From Burkholderia pseudomultivorans (GTDB taxonomy: Bacteria > Pseudomonadota > Gammaproteobacteria > Burkholderiales > Burkholderiaceae): a DNA stretch of 64,000 nt. The notes under the pieces were generated by a model. That model was not told where the DNA came from. It searched no databases and saw only the letters and a program-made list of their open reading frames with translations. The stretch lies in assembly GCF_902499075.1 (NCBI RefSeq), contig NZ_CABVPP010000028.1, forward strand, positions 1 to 64,000, in the 5' to 3' direction. Every line of letters begins with the position of its first letter. Position 1 is the first letter of the stretch. The position numbers and the translations under genes were made by a program. Below are positions 8,457 through 17,071 of the stretch, one piece after another.

Positions 8457-9287
8457 CTACCGTTCCGGCCGCGCCGCCACCTGCGCAAACAGCGCGTCGA
8501 GATCGAACCCGGTCGTATCGATGCCGATCGTGTCGCGCAGACACGCGCCCCAGTCGGCCGCATTGTCGAGCGTGACGGTGCGCCCCGCGCCGCTCGCGTC
8601 GCGCAGCGTCAACGCGGTGTTGAACAGCGCCGCGCGGCTGCCGGGCAGCACGCGGCACGCGATCAGGTCGTTCACGAAGATCGACTCGGGATAGGTCGAC
8701 GTGAACCAGTTCGCGGCCTCGTAATCGATCCATTCGGCCGGCTTCAGCGAGAAGCGGTAGGTCGTCAGCCAGCCGTCGGGCGCCTCGCACTGCATGTCGA
8801 ATTCGTCCGCGACGGGCGCGGCGACCACGCGGAACGCGCCGTGCGGCGTCAGTTGCCGCTCGCCCGGTGCGAAGCGCAGCGGCGCGGTCAGCGTCGCGCT
8901 GCCGAAGCCGATGTCGGCGAGCCAGACCGCGCCGTCGAGATCGATGCGCAGCAGCATGTGCGTCTGCGCGGTGACGACCTCCGGCGGACGCATCCAGCGC
9001 ACGCGCGCAATCAGCGGCGTCACGCGGAAGCCGATCCGCGTGAGCGCGACGTAGAACAGCTTGTTCAGTTCGAAGCAGTAGCCGCCGCGCCGCCGCGCGA
9101 CCAGCTTGTCGACGACGGCGGGCAGATCGAGCGCGACGCGCGCGCCGGTCAGCGGATTGAGGTTTTCGAATGGAATCGCCTGCGGATGCAGCAGATGCAG
9201 CCGGCGCAGCACGTCGAGGGTCGGCTCGGCCGGGCCGTCGTAGCCGATGCGGGCGAAATAGCGCGAGAGGTCGAACGAATCAGTCAT
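8457..9287 (-). CDS. nat: arylamine N-acetyltransferase
   Basis: The 276-residue product transfers acetyl from acetyl-CoA to arylamines, hydrazines or arylhydroxylamines in the cytoplasm. The Cys-His-Asp triad is intact: Cys71 in RRGGYCFELN, His110 in AQTHMLL and Asp125 in LADIGFG. Family landmarks PFENLNPL and the length are also typical. It stands alone on the minus strand. Substrate preference cannot be read from the sequence. Confidence 0.93.
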   Translation of the reverse strand: MTDSFDLSRYFARIGYDGPAEPTLDVLRRLHLLHPQAIPFENLNPLTGARVALDLPAVVDKLVARRRGGYCFELNKLFYVALTRIGFRVTPLIARVRWMRPPEVVTAQTHMLLRIDLDGAVWLADIGFGSATLTAPLRFAPGERQLTPHGAFRVVAAPVADEFDMQCEAPDGWLTTYRFSLKPAEWIDYEAANWFTSTYPESIFVNDLIACRVLPGSRAALFNTALTLRDASGAGRTVTLDNAADWGACLRDTIGIDTTGFDLDALFAQVAARPER

Positions 9288-9414
9288 GAAGCGGCACCAT
9301 TACGGGGATACGCGACGATAGCATCGGGCGAAATCCCCATGTTGCGCGAGACGATCGTCCGGCGTGTCGCGCGGAAAGCGGACACCGCATCCCGCGCGGC
9401 GCGTTCGCGCACTG

Positions 9415-10101
9415 CTACGGCAGCAGTTTCAGCGCCGACGACGCGACCGGCGGCACCGAAATGCCCTGGCGCGTCGCGAACTGCACGGCCTGGCCGAGCG
9501 TCGACGCGAGCGACTGCAGCTGGCCGGGCGCGCTCTGCGCGATATACGACGCGGCCTGCAGGTTCTGCGGATTCAGGCCCGATTGCAGCAGCGACGCGGG
9601 GCTCGCCGAACCGAGGCTGCCGAGCCCCGATTGCAGTTGCGTGTACTGCGTGAGCCCCTGGCCGAGCGATGCGAGGCCGTTGCTGAACGCCTGCTTGTCG
9701 ACCGGACCCTGCGTGGCGCCGCCGCTCGCGAACGCCTGGTCGAGCGCCTGCGACACCGACTGTTGCGCGCCGCCCATCTGCGACAGCGTCGCCGGCGACA
9801 GTGCATCGCCGCCGCCCAGCATGCTCGCCGCCTGCTGCGCCTGCCCGGCCGCGCCGGTGAGCCCCATCGCCGACGCCAGCGACGACTGGCCGGCCAGCAC
9901 CTGCTGATTCGCGCCCACATAGGCCTGCAGCAACTGCGCGGCGCCGCCCTGCGCGGGCGCGGACGACGATTGCGCGCCGCCGAGCAGCGACGAACCGATC
10001 GTCTGGAGATCGAGTTGCGCATGGGCAGCGCCGCTCAGCAGGACGCCGAACGCGATGCCCGCCGCGGCCACGCGCTTGCCCGTCGCGCGAATGTGCTTCA
10101 T
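9415..10101 (-). CDS. exported hypothetical protein rich in Gln, Ala, Ser and Gly
   Basis: The product is 228 residues from the ATG at 10101, which follows GGGGGAACACAG; the frame extends upstream without coding character. An N-terminal Sec signal (MKHIRATGKRVAAAGIAFGV, then LLSGAAHAQ) is followed by a low-complexity region rich in Gln, Ala, Ser, Gly and Leu with repeated LGSLGSA/GLGQG-like phrases and no cysteine. It is probably periplasmic or secreted. I do not recognise a named family. Confidence 0.7.
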   Translation of the reverse strand: MKHIRATGKRVAAAGIAFGVLLSGAAHAQLDLQTIGSSLLGGAQSSSAPAQGGAAQLLQAYVGANQQVLAGQSSLASAMGLTGAAGQAQQAASMLGGGDALSPATLSQMGGAQQSVSQALDQAFASGGATQGPVDKQAFSNGLASLGQGLTQYTQLQSGLGSLGSASPASLLQSGLNPQNLQAASYIAQSAPGQLQSLASTLGQAVQFATRQGISVPPVASSALKLLP

Positions 10102-10326
10102 CTGTGTTCCCCCGTGCCGGAATGGTGAGCCGGGTATTGTCGAAGCGCGTCGCGCGCCGCCGCAACGACTGAAACACATCGATACGAAATCGCCCGGCGC
10201 CGTCGCTTGCCATCCCGCCGGATTCACGGCCCGCCACGCGCATTCGCGTGCATCGACGATGCGATCGCGCGCGGGCGCGTCAATTCTTTCCGCGGCGGCG
10301 TCAATCGCCGGACGCGCGCGGGCGCG

Positions 10327-11811
10327 TCACGCCGCCATCCACGCCGGCGTGCGCCGGCCGACCCAGTCGGCCGCCCGCTCGTAACCGCGCGCCAGTTGCA
10401 ACACGTCCAGATCCGCGCGCGGACGGCCGATCAGTTGCATCCCCATCGGCAGCCCCGCTTCGTTGAACCCGACCGGCACGCTGATCACCGGGCAGCCGGC
10501 GAGCGTCCACGGCACGACCGTCTCCATCCAACGGTGATAGGTGTCCATCGGACGGCCCGCGATCTCCTTCGGCCAGCGCTGCTCGACGTCGAACGGGAAC
10601 ACCTGCGCGGTCGGCGCTGCGATGAAGTCGTAGCGGTCGAAGAAACTCAGCACGGCCTGATGCCATGCGGTGCGTTCGACGCTCGCATCGAACACCGCGT
10701 CGCCCGTCATCGCGAGCAGCCCCTCGATCTCGTAGATCGCCTCGGGCTTCAGCAGCGCGCGGCGCGCCGGGTCGCGATAGTGCGCGAGCAGCCCGCCGCC
10801 GGACAGCAGGTGCCGGTGCGTGAGCCACAAGCGCCAGATCCGCTCGGGCGCGAACGCCGGCAGCGCGGCATCGACGTCGCAGCCGATCTCGCGCAGCGTC
10901 GCGAGCCCCTTCTCGCACTGCGCGAGCACGCCCGGCTCGGTCGCCAGGTAGCCGTTCCAGTCGCCGACCCACGCGATGCGCGTGCCGCGCAGGTCGGTGT
11001 CGAGCGGCTGCGCGAACACGGCCGGATCTTCGGCGAGCGACAGCGGATCGTTCGGATCGTAGCCGGCCTGGATCGCCAGCAGCTGCGCGACGTCGCCGAC
11101 CGTGCGCCCCATCGGCCCCTCGATGCCGAGCTGCTGGACGAACACGTCGACGCCCGGCCAGCGCGGCACGCGCCCCTGCGACGGCCGGAAGCCGTAGATG
11201 TTGCAGAACGCGGCCGGATTGCGCAGCGAGCCGCCGAAGTCGCTGCCGTCCGCGACCGGCAGCATCCGCGCGGCAAGCGCCGCCGCCGTGCCGCCGCTGC
11301 TGCCGCCCGCGCTCTTCGTCAGGTCGTAGGGGTTGCGGGTCGCGCCGTACACCTCGTTGAACGTGTGCGAGCCGAGGCCGAACTCCGGCGTATTGGTCTT
11401 GCCGATGAAGATCGCGCCCGCCGCGCGCATCCGCGCGACGCCGACCGAATCGGCCTGCGGCACGTTATCGCGGAAGATCGGCGAGCCGTAGGTCGTGCGC
11501 AGCCCCTTCGTCATCGCGAGATCCTTCGGCGCCTGCGGGATCCCGTGCAGCCAGCCGTGATACTCGCCGCGCGCAAGCGCCGCGTCCTTTTCGGCGGCTT
11601 CGGCGAGCAGCGTGTCGCGGTCGCGCAGCACGACGATCGCATTGATCGAACCGTTCACGCGCTCGATGTGATCGAGATACGCGCGCATCGTCTCGACGCA
11701 GGACACGGCCTTCGAGCGGATCGCCGACGCCAGTTCGCCCGCCGGCAGGCGCACGATCGGATCGACGGGAATGGAAGCGGGAGCGAGAAGCGACGGGGCG
11801 CCGTGCGACAT
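10327..11811 (-). CDS. amidase (amidase-signature family)
   Basis: The 494-residue product is an amidase-signature hydrolase with the Ser-cisSer-Lys triad visible: Lys96 in QAPKDLAM, Ser171 in SAGGSSGG and Ser195 in DGSDFGGSLRNPA. Such enzymes hydrolyse carboxamides to acid and ammonia, but the substrate cannot be inferred. I chose the ATG at 11811 because AGGAGACCCCGC precedes it; an upstream in-frame start at 11889 lacks a ribosome site. It stands as a single minus-strand gene. Confidence 0.92.
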   Translation of the reverse strand: MSHGAPSLLAPASIPVDPIVRLPAGELASAIRSKAVSCVETMRAYLDHIERVNGSINAIVVLRDRDTLLAEAAEKDAALARGEYHGWLHGIPQAPKDLAMTKGLRTTYGSPIFRDNVPQADSVGVARMRAAGAIFIGKTNTPEFGLGSHTFNEVYGATRNPYDLTKSAGGSSGGTAAALAARMLPVADGSDFGGSLRNPAAFCNIYGFRPSQGRVPRWPGVDVFVQQLGIEGPMGRTVGDVAQLLAIQAGYDPNDPLSLAEDPAVFAQPLDTDLRGTRIAWVGDWNGYLATEPGVLAQCEKGLATLREIGCDVDAALPAFAPERIWRLWLTHRHLLSGGGLLAHYRDPARRALLKPEAIYEIEGLLAMTGDAVFDASVERTAWHQAVLSFFDRYDFIAAPTAQVFPFDVEQRWPKEIAGRPMDTYHRWMETVVPWTLAGCPVISVPVGFNEAGLPMGMQLIGRPRADLDVLQLARGYERAADWVGRRTPAWMAA

Positions 11812-12046
11812 GCGGGGTCTCCTGGAAAACGCGATGGAATGGCGGGCCGCGCGCGGACGGCGATCGGTTCCGACCTTGCCGGGAAGCATCGTGCGGCGCG
11901 CCGATGCTCTACTCTACGCGACGCCGCTCGGGCGACCTCCGATATTTTCCGGCGCGATTCATTGCGGATTCGACTAAATCGGACGCGCGGGATGCAACGA
12001 CGCGGATGCGCGCCCATCGCGGCCCGGCGCACCGGGCGATGAAATC

Positions 12047-12062
12047 GTTTATGCGCATAAAC
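12047..12062. promoter_or_regulatory. 16-bp perfect palindrome upstream of the universal stress protein gene
   Basis: GTTTATGCGCATAAAC is perfectly self-complementary and lies in an AT-rich stretch (TTAAAATTCTTATATTTTTT) about 140 bases before the stress-protein start. This is the only clear control-site candidate in the 391-base gap at 11812-12202, which otherwise holds no gene. The regulator is unknown. Confidence 0.45.
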
Positions 12063-12202
12063 TTAAAATTCTTATATTTTTTATCGACGCGCTTCGACAA
12101 GATGCGCGTTAACGACTTTTTTACGCGGACGCCCGATCTCTTTAGGGCATTCGGCCCGGCCGCGCGCTACGCTTCAGGCATCTCGTTCCTGGGACATCGT
12201 CC

Positions 12203-12637
12203 ATGCTCAAGCTGCTGGTTCCGGTCGGTCACTCGCCCCGCTCGCTCCAGGCGGTTCGCCACGCGACATTCCTGTATCGCGAACGCTGCGCGTCCGAGAT
12301 CGTGCTGATCAATGTGCAGGCGCCGCTCGAATCGACGCGACTCGAGGCGTATCACCCGCTATCGCGGCTACGCTCGATCGAGGACAAGTTCGCGTGCGAC
12401 GACCTGGCGACCGCCGAACGGATTCTGCAGGAAGCCGGCGTCGAGTACAGCGTCGTGAAGAAGGTCGGGCCGGTGGCCGATACGATCGCGGCAGCGGCGG
12501 CGGAGATCGGCTGCGACGAGATCGTCGTGGCCGCGCCGAGGCATGATCCGCTGCACGCGCTGCTGTCGATGTTCCGGCGCGGCGTGATGGACCGGCTGGT
12601 GCGGATTTCGAATGTGCCGGTGACGGCGGTGCAATAG
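12203..12637 (+). CDS. universal stress protein (UspA family)
   Basis: The 144-residue product is a single-domain universal stress protein: MLKLLVPVGHSPRSLQAVRHA at the start and ISNVPVTAV as the last strand are typical. The glycine-rich ATP-binding loop of the ATP-binding subfamily is missing; the equivalent stretch reads AAPRHDPLHALLSMFRRG. It is therefore likely a non-ATP-binding UspA-type protein acting in stress survival. An AT-rich region with a 16-bp palindrome lies upstream and could carry its control site. Confidence 0.88.
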   Translation: MLKLLVPVGHSPRSLQAVRHATFLYRERCASEIVLINVQAPLESTRLEAYHPLSRLRSIEDKFACDDLATAERILQEAGVEYSVVKKVGPVADTIAAAAAEIGCDEIVVAAPRHDPLHALLSMFRRGVMDRLVRISNVPVTAVQ

Positions 12638-12706
12638 ACGACGCAGTACACCGCGTTACCGTTCAGGCATGCGTACGCGCCGGCATCGACCGGCGCTTGC
12701 GCGTGC

Positions 12707-12817
12707 TTACTTGAGCACCTTGCGCCAGAACACGAGATAGGCGGCGACGGAAGATGCGACCAGCAGGATCGCCCACATCGGAGCCAGACTGACGAGCACG
12801 GCGGAGACGGGTAACAT
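12707..12817 (-). CDS. 36-residue single-pass membrane protein
   Basis: A small frame reads MLPVSAVLVSLAPMWAILLV followed by ASSVAAYLVFWRKVLK. About 28 hydrophobic residues could span the membrane once, and the positive WRKVLK tail would face the cytoplasm. GAGGA lies about 8 bases before the ATG, a good ribosome site. Size and shape recall small membrane subunits or regulators such as CydX or KdpF, but the sequence matches neither in a way I can recognise. The stop is convergent with the stress-protein gene. Confidence 0.6.
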   Translation of the reverse strand: MLPVSAVLVSLAPMWAILLVASSVAAYLVFWRKVLK

Positions 12818-13291
12818 TTGGATTCCTCACGACTTGGGTAGCGATTTCGATACGTGGCTGTTTCGTCCGGAACCGAAGATCCAACCGCACTTCGTGTTCC
12901 GACGAAAGATGTACTCATGCTATCGCCCCGAGCCGCGGCGCAACCGCGGCCGCCCTCGCGTCTCCTGACATTCGTCAAACTCGCGTCAATCACGTCATCC
13001 GGCGAGCATTCGTCGTGCGGTTGCCACGCCGGCAAACGCGTTCCGGTCGCGTCTTGCACGCCGCCATTCGCGTACCGCCCCGCCCGGTTCTTGCGTGCCG
13101 GCTGTCAGGAAATAGCCGAAGAAATAGCCGGCCACACGCGTTCGAACCCCGTTTCCCTTTGCCGTCTGCGCAAAAAAAACAGGGCAGGACTAACCTGCCG
13201 CGCACCCATTTCAGCAGACGTTTACCGGGGGAAGCCCCAAGTGCTTCGCGAAACCCGTCCGCGATACGCTAGGGCAACGAGGAGACGAACC
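12818..13291. other. divergent intergenic region with a short tandem repeat
   Basis: These 474 bases separate the small membrane-protein gene from the exported protein to the right. GAAATAGCCG occurs twice in tandem (13109-13118 and 13121-13130, a 12-base period), a possible control site. Long frames cross the region but have no protein-like composition. No other gene is seen. Confidence 0.4.
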
Positions 13292-13543
13292 ATGATGAGA
13301 CGCACCGTACATATCGCCGTTTTCGCGCTGCTGGCCTATCTGATCGCCGATCGCGCGATCCTGCACGCGCAGGGCCGCGACACCAGCCCGCTCGCGTGCG
13401 AGCAGGGTGCGCAGCGCGTGAAATACGACGCGCTGAGCCGCGGCTTCGGCGAAGCCGCCGCCGGCAGCCAGAGCGAGGCGTTCATGTCCGGTTGCCTGGT
13501 GACGGGCCGCGGCGACGCCGACGTATCGCTCGCGAAGAACTAA
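13292..13543 (+). CDS. small exported hypothetical protein
   Basis: The 83-residue product starts at the ATG after GAGGAGACGAACC. It opens with MMRRTVHIAVFALLAYLIAD, a signal peptide or anchor with possible cleavage near HAQ. The rest carries two cysteines (Cys36 in LACEQG and Cys68 in MSGCLV) that could form a disulfide in the periplasm. No family is recognised. The longer upstream frame lacks signal-peptide logic, so the shorter start is preferred. Confidence 0.65.
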   Translation: MMRRTVHIAVFALLAYLIADRAILHAQGRDTSPLACEQGAQRVKYDALSRGFGEAAAGSQSEAFMSGCLVTGRGDADVSLAKN

Positions 13544-13561
13544 CGCGGAACGGCAGGCGCT

Positions 13562-13699
13562 TCATCGGGGCTGCGCCAGCGCCGCCTCGAGCAGCGCGCG
13601 GGCTTCCCGAAGCGACGCGTCGTACGCACCCGGCTTCGTCATCGCCTGAATGACGAGCGCCTTCGCCGACGCGATGCGCATGTCGTTCCGATCGGTCAT
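13562..13699 (-). CDS. small hypothetical protein (45 residues)
   Basis: From the ATG at 13699 the product is 45 residues (MTDRNDMRIASAKALVIQAM, then an Ala/Glu/Leu-rich helix RALLEAALAQPR). It is soluble, probably a helical hairpin, and not assigned to a family. The ribosome site is weak (GAGCGAGAT). The frame extends a little upstream, but the extra part is basic and unlike coding sequence. Confidence 0.5.
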   Translation of the reverse strand: MTDRNDMRIASAKALVIQAMTKPGAYDASLREARALLEAALAQPR

Positions 13700-13807
13700 A
13701 TCTCGCTCGCTGGCCGTCTCGTGACGCGTTGAAGGCGCACGGTCTGGCCGAATCATCCGTTGATCGCGCCGTAGTCCGGCGAACGCGCGCCGCCATCGTC
13801 GCGTCGC

Positions 13808-14221
13808 TCATGTCGCATCGGCGCCCGGTTCAGGGCGAATCACCAGCTCGTCGAATCCGGTGGCCGCGTCGAACTCGCGGGAAAAGCGATGGGCGGGAAG
13901 CAGCGCGAGCAGGATTTCGGCGGTCGTGCGCACCTCGCAGCCTCGCGCGACGTGACCGCCCGACACGCGCCCGTGCGCGTCGGACACCGACATATGCAGA
14001 TGCGCGCCATTCGGCGACACCGAACCGGCCAGCGTCAGGATTTCGAGGTCGCCGCGCAACGTGGTCGGCGCGTCCACCCCGGCAAACCGCAGCTCGGCAA
14101 CACGAAGACTCCCGATCCCCTGAATGACGAACGCCGCGCGCCAGCCGTGCCGGCGCAGCGCGTCCTCGATCGACGCGCGCAGGTCATCGCCGGGGGAAAG
14201 GCGCAGAGGATGGGCTTGCAT
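13808..14221 (-). CDS. PPC/DUF296-domain DNA-binding protein
   Basis: The 137-residue product is almost entirely one PPC (DUF296) domain, a trimeric fold shared by bacterial proteins of unknown role and plant AT-hook proteins. Landmarks are LSPGDDLRASIEDAL at the N-terminus and the His-rich NGAHLHMSVSDAHGRVSGGH, which forms the metal-binding site in bacterial members. The plant-type AT-hook is absent, so DNA binding is not shown here. It stands alone on the minus strand. Confidence 0.85.
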   Translation of the reverse strand: MQAHPLRLSPGDDLRASIEDALRRHGWRAAFVIQGIGSLRVAELRFAGVDAPTTLRGDLEILTLAGSVSPNGAHLHMSVSDAHGRVSGGHVARGCEVRTTAEILLALLPAHRFSREFDAATGFDELVIRPEPGADAT

Positions 14222-14392
14222 GATCGATCACCTGTTGGCGGGCCGTTGTATCGGCAAAGAGTACGGTCGGCCATGGCATACGGCAAGCCCGGTCGTCGCA
14301 CGCGTGCGTGCCGGGCGGAGTTAATCGGCAGCGAAATCGCAGAATACGGGCATGCCCGCGCGAGGCGGCGCCCTATCGGGGCACGCAACGTC

Positions 14393-14418
14393 GTTGTTGA
14401 AACAACTTGTCGCGACAA
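14393..14418. promoter_or_regulatory. two adjacent palindromes
   Basis: GTTGTT-GA-AACAAC (14393-14406) is followed directly by TTGTCGCGACAA (14407-14418). Both are perfect inverted repeats with related GTTGT/ACAAC half-sites. They lie in the otherwise empty 374-base gap (14222-14595) between the divergent PPC-domain and ADP-ribosylglycohydrolase genes and look like an operator pair. Confidence 0.5.
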
Positions 14419-14595
14419 CCCATGCGCACCCGCCTCCCGCTGCCGTTGCATCGCCCCCGGCGGGCTCCAGTTCACGACCACACGCCATCGACCCGGAACG
14501 CTGCCGTCCTAACCTGCCGCCCATCAGCTAGGCACGCGCAGTCGATTGCTCTAGTCTTCATGCTGATCCATACCGCAAGCCACGCCCCGCATCCG

Positions 14596-15522
14596 ATGAC
14601 CACCCTTCCGAACCGAACGACCCGCCTGCGCGGCGGCCTGCTTGGCCTGCTGATCGGCGACGCGCTTGGCGTCCCGTACGAATTCCACGACGCCGCGTCG
14701 ATTCCGCCGTCCGCGCTGATCGACATGATGCCGCCGCCGGGCTTCGCCCGCGCGCACGCGGGCGTGCCGGCCGGCACGTGGAGCGACGACGGCGCGCAGG
14801 CGCTCGCACTGCTCGACGCGCTGCTGCACGACCGCGAACTGAATCTCGACACGTTCGCCCGCAACCTGCTGGACTGGTTTCATCGCGGCGCATTCACGCC
14901 GGACGGCCGGGTGTTCGACGTCGGCCTGCAGACCCGCCGCGCCTTCGACGCACTCGCGGCCGGCGCCGCGCCGGCGGCGGCCGGCCCCGCCGGCGAGCGC
15001 GACAACGGCAACGGCGCGCTGATGCGCTGCTTTCCGGTGGTCATGATCGCCGCGTCACGCGACGATGCGATCCGCATCGCGCGCAAGCAGAACCTCGTCA
15101 CACACGGCCATGTGCGTTCGCAACTCTGCTGCGCGCTCTATGCGCTGACGGCGATGGGCATCCTCGAAGGCCAGTCCGCGCCCGACGCCGTGCGCGCCGC
15201 CGAAGACGAACTGCTGGCCCGCCATGAAGGCACGGCCGACCTCCTCGAATTGAAGATCGTACTGGACGGCCGCTTCGATGCGCCGCGGGGATCAGGGTAT
15301 GTGGTCGACAGCTTCTGGTCGGCGATCCATTGCCTGCTGTCGACCGGCAGCTACGAGGACTGCGTGAAGCGCGCGGTCGCACTCGGAAACGATACGGACA
15401 CGACCGCGGCGATCGCCGGCAGCCTCGCCGGCGTGCTGTATGGCGAATCCGCGTTGCCCGCACGCTGGGTCGCGGCCCTGCACGGCAAAGCGATGGTCGA
15501 AGACCTGCTCGCGACATGCTGA
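14596..15522 (+). CDS. ADP-ribosylglycohydrolase family protein
   Basis: The product has the all-helical ADP-ribosylglycohydrolase fold, which removes ADP-ribose from proteins or from O-acetyl-ADP-ribose. Metal-binding motifs are seen near both ends: LLIGDALGVPYEF and GTWSDDGAQALALLDAL in the N-terminal part, and GNDTDTTAAIAGSLAGVLYG near the C-terminus. The start is uncertain because neither ATG at 14560 nor 14596 has a clear ribosome site; I took the one just before the conserved TRLRGGLLG segment. No ADP-ribosyltransferase gene is visible nearby. Confidence 0.88.
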   Translation: MTTLPNRTTRLRGGLLGLLIGDALGVPYEFHDAASIPPSALIDMMPPPGFARAHAGVPAGTWSDDGAQALALLDALLHDRELNLDTFARNLLDWFHRGAFTPDGRVFDVGLQTRRAFDALAAGAAPAAAGPAGERDNGNGALMRCFPVVMIAASRDDAIRIARKQNLVTHGHVRSQLCCALYALTAMGILEGQSAPDAVRAAEDELLARHEGTADLLELKIVLDGRFDAPRGSGYVVDSFWSAIHCLLSTGSYEDCVKRAVALGNDTDTTAAIAGSLAGVLYGESALPARWVAALHGKAMVEDLLATC

Positions 15523-15643
15523 ACGGCGGGCCGCCCGCGCCCCCTGCACTGGCGCAGTCAGCGGCCCTCGCCGCTTCCCGTCGCGCGCCGGTCGCTGCCG
15601 GGCAGTCCGTACAGCACGCTGCCCGACACGCCGTCGCCGACGC

Positions 15644-17044
15644 TCAAGCCTCCAGCGCCTCCAACACCTTGCCCTTCGTCTCGATCCCGACCCAGTGCAC
15701 GGTCACGGCCGCGATCAGCGGCACGACGCCGATCAGGTAGAACGCCGGCGCGAGATTCCCGCCGATGATTGCGTGCGGCACGACCATCGGCGCGACGAAC
15801 GACGCGATCTTCAGCCATGCGCTGCCGAGCCCGCAGCCCAGCGCGCGGATGCTCGTCGGATACTGCTCGGGCGTATACACATACGCGGTGATGAACCCCG
15901 ACGCCATCAAGCCGAGCGACAGCGAGCAGAAGATCGACACGACGTACACCGATTCCGCGTGATAGATGCCCGCGAGCAGCAGCGATACCGCGCACAACAC
16001 GAACGACCACACGATCACCGGCTTGCGGCCGAGCTTGTCGACCAGCAGCGCGGACGCCAGCGACCCGAGCACGCCCATCACCGAGCCGATCACCGCGAGG
16101 TTCAGCGCAAGCTGCAGCGGTGCGTGATAGAAGTTCTTGTAGAGCGTCGGCAGCCACGTCGACAACCCGTACTGGATGAACCCGCAGGTCGCCCACAGCG
16201 TCGCGACGGCGATCGTGCGCTTGCGATACGCGACGCTGAACAGGTCGCGCATCCTGCGCTTCGGATGCTGGCGCACCATCTCGTCGAACGCGGCCGTCTG
16301 CGTGACGGGCGGCAGTTCGCCGCGCACCGACGCTTCGAACTCGCCCACCGCACGACCGGCTTCCGCGAGCCGCCCGCGCGACGCGAGCCAGCGCGGCGAT
16401 TCCGGCACGAGACGCGTGAGCACCAGCGCGAGCAGCAGCGGCAAGCCGCCGACGAAGTACATGATCTCCCAGCCGAAACGCGGCACCAGCCATGCGCCGA
16501 GCGCCATCGACACGAGCAGGCCGATCGGGAACACGACTTCGTACAGCAGCACGAACCGGCCGCGACCATGCGCGCGCGTGATCTCGTTGATGTACGTCGC
16601 CGCCACCGGCAGCTCGCCGCCGAGCCCGAGCCCCTGCAGGATGCGCAGCAGCACGAAGATCTCGAAGGTCGGTGCGAAGCCGCACGCGATGCTCGTGATG
16701 CCGATCACGGCCGAGCTCCATGCGATCGACTTCACGCGGCCGTGCTTTTCCGACAGCGCGGGAAACAGGAACGCGCCGATCAGCTGGCCGATCGCGCCGG
16801 ACGCGATCAGCATGCCGATCTGCGTCGGCGACAGCCCCCACTTGTGAATCAGCAACGGCAGCGTCGCCGCGATCGTGATCACGTCGAAGCCGTCGAAGAA
16901 CGTCGCGGTGCCGATCAGCACGCGCGCGCGAATCTGCATCCCATTGGCCGGAAGCCGCTCGAGCCGCGCGATGATCGCGCCGGGCGTGGAGGCGGCAGCT
17001 TCCATCGTGGCCCGACCGGCCACGACGTTGTCGAAAGTGCTCAT
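15644..17044 (-). CDS. MFS transporter, probable importer for the Rieske-pathway substrate
   Basis: The 466-residue product is a 12-helix major facilitator of the sugar/aromatic-acid symporter type. Signature loops are LSEKHGRVKSI between helices 2 and 3, PESPRWLASRGR after helix 6 and VDKLGRKPVIV after helix 8. Asp in DGFDVITIAATLP of helix 1 is typical of aromatic acid:H+ symporters. It is the last gene of the 14-gene catabolic operon, 27 bases after the FAD reductase gene, so it most likely imports the pathway substrate. The specific substrate is not known. Confidence 0.88.
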   Translation of the reverse strand: MSTFDNVVAGRATMEAAASTPGAIIARLERLPANGMQIRARVLIGTATFFDGFDVITIAATLPLLIHKWGLSPTQIGMLIASGAIGQLIGAFLFPALSEKHGRVKSIAWSSAVIGITSIACGFAPTFEIFVLLRILQGLGLGGELPVAATYINEITRAHGRGRFVLLYEVVFPIGLLVSMALGAWLVPRFGWEIMYFVGGLPLLLALVLTRLVPESPRWLASRGRLAEAGRAVGEFEASVRGELPPVTQTAAFDEMVRQHPKRRMRDLFSVAYRKRTIAVATLWATCGFIQYGLSTWLPTLYKNFYHAPLQLALNLAVIGSVMGVLGSLASALLVDKLGRKPVIVWSFVLCAVSLLLAGIYHAESVYVVSIFCSLSLGLMASGFITAYVYTPEQYPTSIRALGCGLGSAWLKIASFVAPMVVPHAIIGGNLAPAFYLIGVVPLIAAVTVHWVGIETKGKVLEALEA

Positions 17045-17071
17045 GCGGGGTGTCTCCTGGTCAGTCGCCGG

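Noticed and set aside
13109-13130. GAAATAGCCG tandem repeat as part of a CRISPR or minisatellite
   Set aside because: Only two copies exist, without spacers or further units.
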